64,000 bases of DNA from UBA2357 sp046295975 (GCA_046295975.1 JBKBMG010000025.1:9412-73411), one strand, 5' to 3'. Numbered from the stretch's first letter, positions 35,874-44,887 are shown. Translations and numbers: made by a program. The notes: generated by a model not told the origin, from the letters alone.

Positions 35874-36329
35874 TCAAGCGTAGTACCGCAGCAAGGCGAG
35901 CGAATGGCGGTTTCCTGCCGCCCAGTCGTCCAGGCATTGCATCACCAGCGGGCTGCGGTGTCGATCGCTACGCGCCACCAGTTCTTCACGGGTCAGCCAA
36001 TGCGCGGCGACAATGTCCGGATCCAGCGCCCGTCCGGCATCCTCGCCAAGCCAGCTGCCACCGAAAGCAAAGCGCAGATAGGTGGCCTCGCGATCCGGAC
36101 GGGGCCACTGATAGACACCGACCAGAAACTCTGGCCGGAAGCGCTGGGCAGTCTCTTCCAGGGTTTCCCGCGACACCGCGTCGAGCAGGGATTCGCCTGG
36201 CTCGAGATGGCCAGCCGGCTGGTTGAAACGCAATCCTGCCGAGGTGTGTTCCTCGACAACCAGAAATCGCCCGTCACGCTCGATGACGGCAGCCACCGTC
36301 ACGTTCGGTTTCCACACGCGCTCCACCAT
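35874..36329 (-). CDS. nudJ: Nudix phosphatase, NudJ-like
   Basis: A 151-residue Nudix protein beginning MVERVWKPNVTVAAVIERDG, with FNQPAGHLEPGESLLDAVSRETLEETA as the Nudix box. The order and sequence resemble NudJ, which hydrolyses thiamine-precursor and nucleoside pyrophosphates. The name is by similarity. GGAGGAAGAG upstream supports this ATG over an earlier one in frame. It is first gene of the operon with an unknown exported protein and mnmA. Confidence 0.83.
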   Translation of the reverse strand: MVERVWKPNVTVAAVIERDGRFLVVEEHTSAGLRFNQPAGHLEPGESLLDAVSRETLEETAQRFRPEFLVGVYQWPRPDREATYLRFAFGGSWLGEDAGRALDPDIVAAHWLTREELVARSDRHRSPLVMQCLDDWAAGNRHSLALLRYYA

Positions 36330-36477
36330 TCGCCCGCTCTTCCTCCTGCTTTCAAGCCTAGTTCGACGCGCCCGGACGGCACTCGAAACCCACCCGGACA
36401 CGGCTGGACGGACGCGCCGAAACTCGCGAAACCACGCATTCTACTCTCCCCTAAGCAGGCATATCATCATCCTATGT

Positions 36478-36507
36478 TTGATGTAAGACTCGCGAAAAAG
36501 GTAAAAT
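36478..36507 (+). promoter_or_regulatory. Candidate promoter of the nqr operon
   Basis: TTGATG (36478-36483), 18-bp spacer, TAAAAT (36502-36507), in a locally AT-rich patch. If used, the nqrA mRNA has a leader of about 315 nt. Confidence 0.5.
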
Positions 36508-36542
36508 CGAGAAGTTTTGTTCGGCGGGATTGCAGCATCCGG

Positions 36543-36664
36543 GACCGGTTTCCGCTCCGTTCGGGAGTGTGACGAAACCCCGGTCCAGGCGCATCCGGTC
36601 GGCGGGCAACCTGAGGGTCGAGTCAGACTTCCCGCGGGCCCCCTCATCTGGCCGCAGCGCGGCC
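36543..36664 (+). other. Structured leader of nqrA (candidate cis-regulatory RNA)
   Basis: Successive stems: GACCGGTTTC (36543) pairs with GAAA and CCGGTC (36574-36585) around an inner CTCC/GGAG loop; TGAGGG (36612) pairs with CCCTCA (36641); GGCCGC (36650) pairs with GCGGCC (36659). It matches no riboswitch class that I can recognise by eye. Two Rfam motifs upstream of nqrA exist and would need a covariance search. High GC makes some pairing expected by chance. Confidence 0.3.
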
Positions 36665-36829
36665 ATCGGGGGATGCCTTCGGGAACCGCCCGACCTCGGG
36701 CAACTCGAAGCGTCGCATTGCGGCTGCGGCACGCAACGTCGCGTGCGCGCGCCGGCGATGCCGGGCAGCGAACCAGGCGGGCAGCTTCGAGACGCCAAAC
36801 AGAAGTTTCATACCAGGATCGAGACCTCT

Positions 36830-38200
36830 ATGCATATAAAGATCAAGAATGGCCTGGATCTGCCGATCAGCGGAAAACCGGAGCAGCGTATCCACGCCCG
36901 GCCCGTGAGGCACGTGGCGCTCCTGGGCGTGGATCATGTCGATCTGAAGCCCACCATGCTTGTCACCGAGGGTGACAAGGTCAAATTGGGACAACCGCTG
37001 TTCGAGCACAAGAAGCTGCCCGGCGTGCGCTATACCTCACCCGGTGGCGGTGAGGTCGTGGCGATCCATCGCGGCGCGCGGCGCATGCTGCAGTCGGTGG
37101 TGATCCGCCTCGACGAGCAGGAGGCCGAAGAACAGTTCGATGCCTACCCGGCCGACCAGTTGGCCAGCCTGGCGCCGGAAAAGGTGGTGCACAACCTGCT
37201 CGCATCGGGTCTGTGGACCGCCCTGCGCACCCGCCCTTTCAGCAAGACGCCCGATCCGGAGAGCCGCCCTGCGGCAATCTTCGTCACCGCGATCGATTCC
37301 AATCCGCTCGCCGGCGACCCTGCCCCCATCGTGCGTGCCGAGGCCGAAGCCTTCGGCCACGGCCTGACGGTGCTGTCGCGCCTGACCGAAGGCACACTGT
37401 GGGTATGCAAGGCGGCCGGCGCCGACCTGTCGCTGGAGGGCGCCCCCGCCAGCGCGCGTGAAGCCAGCTTCGAGGGTCCACACCCCGCCGGGCTGGTTGG
37501 CACCCACATCCACTTCCTCGACCCGGTGCATGCCCACAAGACGGCGTGGCACCTCGGCTATCAGGACGTGATCGCGATCGGCAAGCTGTTCACCACCGGT
37601 CGCCTGTGGGTCGAGCGCATCGTGGCCCTGGGCGGTCCCCAGGTGCGCGAACCGCGCCTGCTGCGGACCCGCATGGGTGCCTGTATCGAGGAACTGCTGG
37701 ACGGCGAACTCGAAACCCCGGCCAACGGCGGTGACAACCGCGCGATCTCCGGCTCGGTGCTGTCAGGCCGGCGCGCCGCCGGCTGGTCGTCGTACCTCGG
37801 TCGTCATCATGTGCAGATCAGCGTCATCGAAGAGACCTCGCCGCGCGAGGTGCTCGGCTGGCTCAATCCTGCCGGCAAGATCAAGTACTCCTTCCTCAAC
37901 GTCACCCTCAACGCGCTCAAGCGCAGCACGGGACTGTCGATCAATTTCACCGCCAACCAGAACGGCAGCCCGCGGGCGATGGTGCCGGTCGGCACCTTCG
38001 AGGACGTCATGCCGCTCGACATCCTCCCCACCCAGTTGCTGCGCTACCTGCTGGTGCACGACACCGACATGGCGCAGAAGCTGGGCTGCCTGGAGCTTGA
38101 CGAGGAAGATCTCGCGCTGTGCTCCTTCGTGTGTGTCGGGAAATACGACTACGCACCCGTGCTTCGTCAAAATCTGAATCAAATCGAGAGGGAAGGCTGA
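36830..38200 (+). CDS. nqrA: Na+-translocating NADH:quinone reductase subunit A
   Basis: 456 residues, starting MHIKIKNGLDLPISGKPEQ, with the NqrA ubiquinone-site region and the GRRAAGWSSYLGRHHVQISV stretch. NqrA is the large cytoplasmic subunit of the Na+ pump. The start fits the family N-terminus; AGGATCGAG about 12 nt upstream is a modest ribosome site. Its stop overlaps the nqrB start. It is the first gene of nqrABCDEF. Confidence 0.97.
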   Translation: MHIKIKNGLDLPISGKPEQRIHARPVRHVALLGVDHVDLKPTMLVTEGDKVKLGQPLFEHKKLPGVRYTSPGGGEVVAIHRGARRMLQSVVIRLDEQEAEEQFDAYPADQLASLAPEKVVHNLLASGLWTALRTRPFSKTPDPESRPAAIFVTAIDSNPLAGDPAPIVRAEAEAFGHGLTVLSRLTEGTLWVCKAAGADLSLEGAPASAREASFEGPHPAGLVGTHIHFLDPVHAHKTAWHLGYQDVIAIGKLFTTGRLWVERIVALGGPQVREPRLLRTRMGACIEELLDGELETPANGGDNRAISGSVLSGRRAAGWSSYLGRHHVQISVIEETSPREVLGWLNPAGKIKYSFLNVTLNALKRSTGLSINFTANQNGSPRAMVPVGTFEDVMPLDILPTQLLRYLLVHDTDMAQKLGCLELDEEDLALCSFVCVGKYDYAPVLRQNLNQIEREG

Positions 38201-39414
38201 TGTCACGCATGCGACGCTTCCTCGACAGCATCGAGCCGCAGTTCCACAAGGGCGGCCGGTTCGAGAAGTACTACTCTGTCTACGAAATGGTGGATACCTT
38301 CCTGTATTCACCCAACCACTCCACGCGCACCGCCCCGCACGTGCGCGACACCATCGACCTCAAGCGCATGATGAGCTACGTGGTCGTGGCGCTCATCCCG
38401 TGCATACTCTGGAGCTGGTTCAACAGCGGCTACCAGGCCAATCTGGCGCTCGCGGAACTGGGCGCCAGCGCCGACAACTGGCGTGGCGGCCTGTTGTCGA
38501 TGCTGGGCATCGGCTTCAACCCAGGTAACGTGTTCGCCAACATGGCGCACGGCTTCCTGCTGTTCCTGCCCATCTACCTCGTCACCCTGATCGCCGGCGG
38601 CCTCTGGGAGGTGTTGTTCGCGACCGTACGCAACCACGAGGTGAACGAGGGCTTTCTCGTCACCTCCATGCTGTACACGCTGACGCTGCCGCCCGACATG
38701 CCGCTGTGGATGGTGGCGATCGGCATCAGTTTCGGCGTGGTCATCGGCAAGGAGGTATTCGGCGGTACCGGCAAGAACTTCCTCAACCCGGCCCTGACCG
38801 GCCGCGCCTTCCTGTACTTCGCCTATCCCGCCGAGATTTCCGGCGACCAGGTGTGGGTGGCGGTGGACGGCTTCTCGCACGCGACCCCGCTGGGTCTGGG
38901 CGAAGTGGGCGGCATGGCGGCGATCGCCGAAAGCGGTCTGAGCTGGAGCCAGGCGTTCTTCGGCCTCATGCCGGGGTCGCTGGGCGAGACCTCGACCTTC
39001 GCCATCCTGATCGGCGCGGCCTTCCTGCTCTACACCCGCATCGCTTCGTGGCGCATCATGCTCGGGGTGATCATCGGGGTGGTGGCGACCTCGTTGCTGT
39101 TCAACCTGCTCGCCACGCCCGACCGGCCGATGATGGCCATGCCCTTCTACTGGCACTTCGTGGTTGGTGGCCTCACCTTCGGCCTGGTGTTCATGGCCAC
39201 CGATCCCGTATCGGCTGCCATGACCAATACCGGACGGCTGGTGTTCGGCATCCTGATCGGCTTCATGACCGTGCTCATCCGCGCGATCAATCCCGCCTTC
39301 CCCGAGGGGATCATGCTGGCGATCCTGTTCGCCAACCTGTTCGCCCCGCTCATCGACTATGTCGTCATGCAAACGAATATCCGACGGAGGGAGCGCCGCC
39401 ATGTCAGCGCCTGA
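38200..39414 (+). CDS. nqrB: Na+-translocating NADH:quinone reductase subunit B
   Basis: A 404-residue multi-helix membrane subunit. The covalent FMN site corresponds to Thr229 in DGFSHATPL. NqrB also carries riboflavin and the main sodium path. ATG overlaps the nqrA stop (TGATG), so the two are translationally coupled. A longer frame starting 27 codons earlier lies inside nqrA and is rejected. Confidence 0.97.
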   Translation: MSRMRRFLDSIEPQFHKGGRFEKYYSVYEMVDTFLYSPNHSTRTAPHVRDTIDLKRMMSYVVVALIPCILWSWFNSGYQANLALAELGASADNWRGGLLSMLGIGFNPGNVFANMAHGFLLFLPIYLVTLIAGGLWEVLFATVRNHEVNEGFLVTSMLYTLTLPPDMPLWMVAIGISFGVVIGKEVFGGTGKNFLNPALTGRAFLYFAYPAEISGDQVWVAVDGFSHATPLGLGEVGGMAAIAESGLSWSQAFFGLMPGSLGETSTFAILIGAAFLLYTRIASWRIMLGVIIGVVATSLLFNLLATPDRPMMAMPFYWHFVVGGLTFGLVFMATDPVSAAMTNTGRLVFGILIGFMTVLIRAINPAFPEGIMLAILFANLFAPLIDYVVMQTNIRRRERRHVSA

Positions 39415-40228
39415 CCAAAAATCCGCCGGCGGCCCGCTGGCATCCATTCTGGCCCTGCCCAACGACAATCCGAAGAAGACCATCTTCATGGCGTTGGCGG
39501 TATGCCTGTCGTGTTCCATCGTGGTGGCCTCGGCGGCCGTGGGCCTGCGCCCGCTGCAAGTGGCCAACCAGGAGGCGGACCGCATCCGCAACATCGTCGA
39601 GGTGTCAGGCCTGGCCCAGCCGGGCAGCGACATCATGGCCGCGTTCTCGCAGATCGAGGCGCGCGTGATCCGCCTGTCCGACGGCACGGTGGCGGACGAC
39701 CTGGATGCCGCGTCGTTCGACATCGAACGCGCCTCCAAGGACCCGTCCATGTCCCGCGCCCTGTCGCGTGGCGAGGATCTCGCCAACATCAAGCGCCAGC
39801 CCGAGCACATGCCGGTGTACATCGTGCGTGACGACGCCGGTGCGGTGAAGACGCTGATCCTGCCGGTGCACGGCGCGGGCCTGTGGTCGACGCTGTACGG
39901 CTTCCTCGCCATCGAAGGTGACTTCAAGACCACCCAGGGCCTGAAGTTCTACCAGCACGCGGAGACGCCCGGTCTTGGCGGCGAGGTGGACAACCCCAAC
40001 TGGCGTTCGCTGTGGCGCGGCAAGGTGGTATATGACGCGCAGTGGCAGCCGCGCATCGAACTCGCCAAGGGCTCGGTGGACGCCTCCGACCCCAACGCCA
40101 TCCACAAGGTTGACGGTCTGGCCGGCGCCACGCTGACCACCCGCGGCGTGGAGAATCTGATCAACTTCTGGCTGGGCGACCAAGGCTATGGCCCATTGAT
40201 CGCCAGGCTGCGTGCCGAGAGGGGGTAA
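39401..40228 (+). CDS. nqrC: Na+-translocating NADH:quinone reductase subunit C
   Basis: 275 residues with one N-terminal helix (about 28-50) and a periplasmic FMN-binding domain. The FMN-threonine motif is DGLAGATLTT (Thr244); the usual Ser before GAT is Ala here. The start overlaps the end of nqrB by 14 nt, with CGGAGGGAG directly upstream. NqrC relays electrons between NqrF/D/E and NqrB. Confidence 0.96.
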   Translation: MSAPDQKSAGGPLASILALPNDNPKKTIFMALAVCLSCSIVVASAAVGLRPLQVANQEADRIRNIVEVSGLAQPGSDIMAAFSQIEARVIRLSDGTVADDLDAASFDIERASKDPSMSRALSRGEDLANIKRQPEHMPVYIVRDDAGAVKTLILPVHGAGLWSTLYGFLAIEGDFKTTQGLKFYQHAETPGLGGEVDNPNWRSLWRGKVVYDAQWQPRIELAKGSVDASDPNAIHKVDGLAGATLTTRGVENLINFWLGDQGYGPLIARLRAERG

Positions 40229-40231
40229 TCC

Positions 40232-40894
40232 ATGAGCACCAAGACCAAGGAACTCGTCGCGAAACCGATTGCGGACAACAACCCGATCATCCTCCAGGTT
40301 CTGGGTATCTGCTCGGCATTGGCGGTCACCACCAAGATGTCGACCGCGCTGACGATGAGCATCGCGCTCACCGTCGTGCTGTGCGCGTCCAACGTGCTGA
40401 TCAGTCTGATCCGCCATCACATCCCGTCGAGCGTGCGGATCATCATCCAGATCACCATCATCGCCTCGCTGGTGATCGTCGTCGATCAGTTGCTCAAGGC
40501 CTTCGCCTTCGGTTTGTCGAAGGAGTTGTCGGTTTTCGTCGGCCTGATCATCACCAACTGTATCGTGCTGGGACGCGCCGAGGCCTTCGCGCTCAAGAAC
40601 CCGCCGTTGCCGAGCTTCTATGACGGCCTGGGCAACGGACTGGGCTACAGCGCAATCCTGCTTGGCGTGGGCTTCATCCGCGAACTGTTTGGTTCCGGCT
40701 CGCTGTTCGGCGTGCAGGTTCTCACACTCGCCAAGGACGGCGGCTGGTACGTGCCCAACGGCATGCTGCTGCTGCCTCCGAGCGCGTTCTTCATCATCGG
40801 TCTGATCATCTGGGCGGTGCGTGCCTGGAAACCAGCCCAGGTCGAGAAGCCCGACTTCAAGATCCAGACTGCCCACCAGCCCGAGGTGTCGTAA
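40232..40894 (+). CDS. nqrD: Na+-translocating NADH:quinone reductase subunit D
   Basis: A 220-residue, six-helix membrane protein of the NqrDE/RnfAE family. Conserved ITNCIVLGRAEAFA includes the Cys that binds the intramembrane iron centre with NqrE. It begins 3 bp after nqrC, with GAGGGGG ahead of it. Confidence 0.97.
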   Translation: MSTKTKELVAKPIADNNPIILQVLGICSALAVTTKMSTALTMSIALTVVLCASNVLISLIRHHIPSSVRIIIQITIIASLVIVVDQLLKAFAFGLSKELSVFVGLIITNCIVLGRAEAFALKNPPLPSFYDGLGNGLGYSAILLGVGFIRELFGSGSLFGVQVLTLAKDGGWYVPNGMLLLPPSAFFIIGLIIWAVRAWKPAQVEKPDFKIQTAHQPEVS

Positions 40895-41503
40895 ATGGCC
40901 AACTACTTCAACCTGTTCATCAGTGCGGTTTTCGTCGAGAACCTCGCGCTGGCCTTCTTCCTCGGGATGTGCACCTTTCTGGCGATCTCGAAGCAGGTCA
41001 GCGCGGCCTTCGGCCTGGGTGTGGCGGTGGTGTTCATCCAGACCCTCACGGTGCCGGTCAACCACCTGATCTACTACTACCTGCTGCGCGACGGGGCCCT
41101 CGCCTGGGCCGGCCTGCCGGACGTGAACCTGAGCTTTCTCGGGCTGATCAGCTACATCGGCGTGATCGCCGCGCTGGTGCAGATCCTCGAGATGTTCCTC
41201 GACAAGTACGTGCCGGCGCTCTACAACGCGCTGGGCGTGTACATGCCGCTGATCACGGTCAACTGCGCGATCCTCGGCGGCACGCTGTTCATGGTCGAGC
41301 GCGACTACAACCTGGGCGAGAGCATCACCTACGGCATCGGCACCGGCGTCGGCTGGGCACTGGCGATCACCGCGCTGGCGGGCATCCGCGAGAAGCTCAA
41401 GTACTCCGACATTCCGGCCGGCCTGCAGGGGCTGGGCATCACGTTCATCGCCACCGGCCTGATGTCCCTGGGCTTCATGGCCTTCTCCGGCATCCAGCTC
41501 TGA
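40895..41503 (+). CDS. nqrE: Na+-translocating NADH:quinone reductase subunit E
   Basis: A 202-residue six-helix partner of NqrD with the inverted topology. Conserved ENLALAFFLGMCTFLA and VNCAILGG hold the iron-binding cysteines. It starts at the base following the nqrD stop. Together NqrD and NqrE form the membrane iron site. Confidence 0.97.
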   Translation: MANYFNLFISAVFVENLALAFFLGMCTFLAISKQVSAAFGLGVAVVFIQTLTVPVNHLIYYYLLRDGALAWAGLPDVNLSFLGLISYIGVIAALVQILEMFLDKYVPALYNALGVYMPLITVNCAILGGTLFMVERDYNLGESITYGIGTGVGWALAITALAGIREKLKYSDIPAGLQGLGITFIATGLMSLGFMAFSGIQL

Positions 41504-41522
41504 CGCGACGAGGTATTAGCAC

Positions 41523-42743
41523 ATGACTGAAATCGTACTAGGGGTCATCTTCTTCGCCGCCATCGTGCTGGCGCTGGTGGCCGTGATCCTGTCGGCGCGC
41601 ACCAAGCTGGTGGCGAGCGGCAACGTCAAGATCAACATCAACCACGAGAAGACCATCGAGGTGCCCACCGGCGGCAAGCTGCTGGGGGCACTGGCGGATG
41701 CCGGCATCTTCGTCGGTTCGGCCTGCGGCGGCGGCGGCACCTGCGCCCAGTGCCGGGTCAAGGTGTTCGAGGGCGGCGGCGCCATCCTGCCGACCGAAAC
41801 CGGTCACATCAACAAGCGTCAGGCCCGCGAGGGCGAGCGCCTGTCGTGTCAGGTCGCGGTCAAGCAGGACATGAAGATCGAGGTGCCAGAGGAAGTCTTC
41901 GGCGTCAAGAAGTGGGAGTGCACCGTGCGCTCCAACGACAACGTCGCGACCTTCATCAAGGAACTGGTGCTCGAACTGCCACCCGGCGAACACGTGGATT
42001 TCCGCGCCGGCGGCTACATCCAGATCGAGTCCCCGCCGCACGTGCGCAACTTCAAGGACTTCGAGATCCAGGAGCGCTTCCACGACGACTGGAACCGCTT
42101 CAACGTCTGGCAGTACGTGTCCAAGGTCGATGAGGACGTGGTGCGCGCCTACTCGATGGCGAACTACCCGGAGGAAAAGGGCATCATCATGCTCAACGTG
42201 CGCATCGCCACGCCTCCGCCGCGTGCCGAAGGCGTGCCGCCGGGCAAGATGTCGTCCTACATCTTCGGCCTCAAGGCGGGCGACAAGGTCACCATCTCCG
42301 GTCCCTTCGGCGAGTTCTTCGCCCGCGACACGGAAGCGGAGATGGTCTTCATCGGCGGCGGCGCCGGCATGGCGCCGATGCGCTCGCACATCTTCGATCA
42401 GCTGCGCCGCATCAAGACCAAACGCAAGATTTCGTTCTGGTACGGCGCGCGCTCCAAGCGCGAAATGTTCTATGTCGAGGATTTCGACATGCTGGCGCGC
42501 GAGAACGACAACTTCGAATGGCACGTCGCGCTGTCCGACCCGCTGCCGGAAGACAACTGGACCGGCTACACTGGATTCATCCACAACGTGCTGTACGAGA
42601 ACTACCTCAAGAACCATCCGGCACCGGAGGACTGCGAGTTCTACATGTGCGGCCCCCCGATGATGAACGCGGCTGTCATCCAGATGCTGCTGGATCTCGG
42701 TGTCGAGCGCGAGAACATCATGCTCGACGATTTCGGCGGCTGA
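41523..42743 (+). CDS. nqrF: Na+-translocating NADH:quinone reductase subunit F
   Basis: A 406-residue entry subunit: N-terminal helix (about 4-25); a 2Fe-2S ferredoxin domain with C68, C74, C77 and C109; an FAD domain (RAYSMANYP); and an NADH domain with FIGGGAGMAPMRSH, SFWYGARSKREMFY and the C-terminal MCGPPMMNAAV. It oxidises NADH and passes electrons to the membrane subunits. It follows nqrE by 19 bp. Confidence 0.98.
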   Translation: MTEIVLGVIFFAAIVLALVAVILSARTKLVASGNVKININHEKTIEVPTGGKLLGALADAGIFVGSACGGGGTCAQCRVKVFEGGGAILPTETGHINKRQAREGERLSCQVAVKQDMKIEVPEEVFGVKKWECTVRSNDNVATFIKELVLELPPGEHVDFRAGGYIQIESPPHVRNFKDFEIQERFHDDWNRFNVWQYVSKVDEDVVRAYSMANYPEEKGIIMLNVRIATPPPRAEGVPPGKMSSYIFGLKAGDKVTISGPFGEFFARDTEAEMVFIGGGAGMAPMRSHIFDQLRRIKTKRKISFWYGARSKREMFYVEDFDMLARENDNFEWHVALSDPLPEDNWTGYTGFIHNVLYENYLKNHPAPEDCEFYMCGPPMMNAAVIQMLLDLGVERENIMLDDFGG

Positions 42744-42798
42744 CTGCTGCCCCGCCCCGGCTGCAAGCCGGGGCAGCGAATCCACAATCGGAGGTCCA

Positions 42799-42990
42799 AT
42801 GACCCTGTTCCTCGTCACCTTCCTCGTCATGGGCATCGCCATTCTTGGCATGGCAGTCGGCGTGCTCGCCGGCCGCAAGCCGATTGCCGGCAGTTGCGGC
42901 GGCATGGGCAAGCTCGGCGTCGAGTGTCACGCGGGCTGCGACAAGCCCTGTCCCAAGCGTCTGGCCCGGCAGCAGGCTGAAGAACAATGA
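42799..42990 (+). CDS. nqrM: Na+-NQR maturation protein NqrM
   Basis: 63 residues: one N-terminal helix (about residues 3-24), then a Cys-rich tail with SCGG, VECHAGCDKPCPKR. This is the NqrM (DUF539) pattern; it is needed to build the iron centre between NqrD and NqrE. CGGAGG stands 5 nt upstream of the ATG. It lies 55 bp after nqrF, the expected position. Confidence 0.93.
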   Translation: MTLFLVTFLVMGIAILGMAVGVLAGRKPIAGSCGGMGKLGVECHAGCDKPCPKRLARQQAEEQ

Positions 42991-43007
42991 AACCGAAAGG
43001 GGAAAAA

Positions 43008-43403
43008 ATGCTCCAGTCTCTGCTCGTCAAGGACTACATGTCCGGCGATCCGCTCGCCTTTACCCCCGAAATGGACGTGCTCGACGCCATCCACAAGTTG
43101 CTCAAGCACGAAATGACCGGCGCGCCGGTCATCGACCATCTCGGCAAGGTCGTAGGCTTTCTGTCGGAGAAGGACTGTCTCAAGGTCGCCCTCAACGCCT
43201 CGTACTACGAGGAGCGCGGCGGGCAAGTGCGCGAGTTCATGACCCAGAACGTGCTGACCCTGGAAGGCGACGCCAGCCTCACCGAGGCCGCAGAACTGTT
43301 CCTGAACCAACCTTATCGCTGCTATCCGGTCGTCAGCGAGAGCAAGCTCATCGGCCAGTTGAGCCGGCGCAACGTGCTCAAGGCGCTGGAGAAGCTCTGG
43401 TAG
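43008..43403 (+). CDS. Tandem CBS-domain protein
   Basis: 131 residues made of two CBS repeats (VKDYMSGDPLAFTPEMDVLDAI... and VREFMTQNVLTLEGDASLTE...). Such stand-alone pairs bind adenine nucleotides and regulate partners. ATG 43008 is chosen because AAAGGGGA precedes it; an earlier in-frame ATG at 42987 overlaps the nqrM stop. It is 17 bp after nqrM, so it is probably in the nqr transcript. Its partner is unknown. Confidence 0.88.
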   Translation: MLQSLLVKDYMSGDPLAFTPEMDVLDAIHKLLKHEMTGAPVIDHLGKVVGFLSEKDCLKVALNASYYEERGGQVREFMTQNVLTLEGDASLTEAAELFLNQPYRCYPVVSESKLIGQLSRRNVLKALEKLW

Positions 43404-43461
43404 GCGCAGCAATCCAGCCGGAGGACGGCGACCACCCTATCCGCGGGGCTTTTGCTCCGCT

Positions 43462-43495
43462 CGCAAAGGCCTTCCGAACACGGGAGGCCTTTGCG
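43462..43495 (+). terminator. Probable terminator of the nqr operon
   Basis: CGCAAAGGCCT (43462-43472) pairs with AGGCCTTTGCG (43485-43495) across a 12-nt loop, followed by GTTTA. The U-tract is short, so efficiency is uncertain. Confidence 0.6.
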
Positions 43496-43681
43496 GTTTA
43501 CGATTTCCCTGCCTCACCCCCTGCCCCCCGGATCCGTCCATCACGGTGCACTCCGGGCTCGACACCCCCTCGTTCGCCTCACCCACTTTGCGCTAGAATC
43601 TCAGGCTTGATTCGCGCGCCGACGGCACGCACAACAAACGCTACTCAGCTCACACCCAGCTCACTGCAGGAGACTCGATTC

Positions 43682-44602
43682 ATGTCCATGGCCGACCGCG
43701 ACGGTTTCATCTGGTACGACGGCAAGCTCGTTCCGTGGCGCGATGCCACGACGCACGTCCTGTCCCATTCGTTGCACTACGGCCTGGCCGTGTTCGAGGG
43801 CGTACGCGCCTACCGTACCGAGACCGGTACCGCGATTTTCCGCCTGGCCGAGCACACTCAGCGCCTGATCAACTCGGGCAAGATCTACATGATGAACATC
43901 CCGTACTCCAAGGATGAACTCATGCAGGCGCAACTCGAGGTGGTGCGCGCGAACAAGCTCGAGTCCTGCTACCTGCGCCCGCTCGCGTTCTACGGTTCGG
44001 AGAAGATGGGCATTTCCACCCGCGGCGCCACGGTACACGTTGCCATCGCGGCCTGGCCATGGGGCGCCTACCTTGGCGAAGAGGGTCTGGAGAAGGGAAT
44101 CCGGGTAAAAACCTCGTCCTTCGCCCGCCACCATGTGAACGTGACCATGCCGCGTGCCAAAGTCGCCAGCACCTACGCCAACTCCATCCTCGCCAATCTT
44201 GAAGTCACCCAGGAAGGCTACGACGAAGCCTTGTTGCTCGACACCCAGGGCTTCGTCGCCGAAGGCGCCGGCGAGAACCTCTTTGTCATCAAGGACGGCA
44301 AGATCTACGAACCTGAAATCGCCTCTGCCCTGACCGGTATCACGCGCGACTCGGTGATCACGATTGCGCGCGAGTTCGGCCTCGAGGTCCAGGCCAAGCG
44401 CCTCACCCGCGACGACATCTACATCGCCGACGAAGCCTTCTTCACCGGCACCGCTGCCGAGGTCACTCCGATCCGCGAACTCGACTGCCGCATCATCGGC
44501 GAGGGCCGCCGCGGCCCGATCACGGAGAAGATCCAGGCGCGTTTCTTCGACATCGTCAACGGCCGTGCGCCCGAATACGCGCGCTGGCTTTCCCACGTCT
44601 GA
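43682..44602 (+). CDS. ilvE: Branched-chain amino acid aminotransferase
   Basis: A 306-residue class IV PLP transaminase. FIWYDGKLVPWRDATTHVLSH, then HYGLAVFEGVRAY, and the lysine region RAKVASTYANSILANLEV, followed by GAGENLFVI and FFTGTAAEVTPI. It makes Leu, Ile and Val from 2-oxo acids with glutamate. AGGAGA 8 nt upstream fixes the start. The next gene starts 7 bp after its stop. Confidence 0.96.
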   Translation: MSMADRDGFIWYDGKLVPWRDATTHVLSHSLHYGLAVFEGVRAYRTETGTAIFRLAEHTQRLINSGKIYMMNIPYSKDELMQAQLEVVRANKLESCYLRPLAFYGSEKMGISTRGATVHVAIAAWPWGAYLGEEGLEKGIRVKTSSFARHHVNVTMPRAKVASTYANSILANLEVTQEGYDEALLLDTQGFVAEGAGENLFVIKDGKIYEPEIASALTGITRDSVITIAREFGLEVQAKRLTRDDIYIADEAFFTGTAAEVTPIRELDCRIIGEGRRGPITEKIQARFFDIVNGRAPEYARWLSHV

Positions 44603-44609
44603 GGCGATC

Positions 44610-44810
44610 ATGGCGGAAGGCATAGACAAGTCGCAGGCCATCGCGGTGAGCGCCAAGGATCTTCCGCTCGCCTGTCCGCGCCCGGGCGCGCCACTGTGGA
44701 CCCAGCACCCTCGGGTGTTCCTCGACGTACTCAAGGATGGCGAGGCGACCTGCCCCTACTGCAGCGCCCGTTACGTATTCACCGGTGAGCGTCCCAAGGG
44801 TCATCACTGA
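44610..44810 (+). CDS. Small zinc-finger protein, zf-CHCC type
   Basis: 66 residues, with HPRVFLDVLKDGEATCPYCSARYVF: one His and three or four Cys in the zf-CHCC spacing, related to the NDUFS6/Complex I zinc subunit. It is a usual companion of ilvE in betaproteobacteria. Function is unproved. A 13-bp tandem duplication (44798-44823) covers its last codons and stop. Confidence 0.85.
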   Translation: MAEGIDKSQAIAVSAKDLPLACPRPGAPLWTQHPRVFLDVLKDGEATCPYCSARYVFTGERPKGHH

Positions 44811-44823
44811 GGGTCATCACTGA
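44798..44823. repeat. 13-bp perfect tandem duplication at a stop codon
   Basis: GGGTCATCACTGA occurs twice in direct succession (44798-44810 and 44811-44823). The first copy ends in the TGA of the zinc-finger gene, so the duplication leaves the protein unchanged. It looks like a slippage event. Confidence 0.9.
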
Positions 44824-44887
44824 GCGCAGGCCACGACCGGACGAGGCAGGCCTGCCACACACGACCTCGCTGTAGCAATACCGTTAC

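Larger units (their letters stand above)
36330..36829. other. 500-bp gene-free region between nudJ-like gene and nqrA
   Basis: It contains the divergent start regions of the two operons. No frame in it has coding character. Its right-hand 315 bp would be the nqrA leader and contains several stable stem-loops, listed separately. Confidence 0.6.

Noticed and set aside
38308..39933. 541-codon open frame antisense to nqrB and nqrC
   Set aside because: Shadow frame crossing two certain genes; composition is His/Asp/Glu/Gly-rich without structure.
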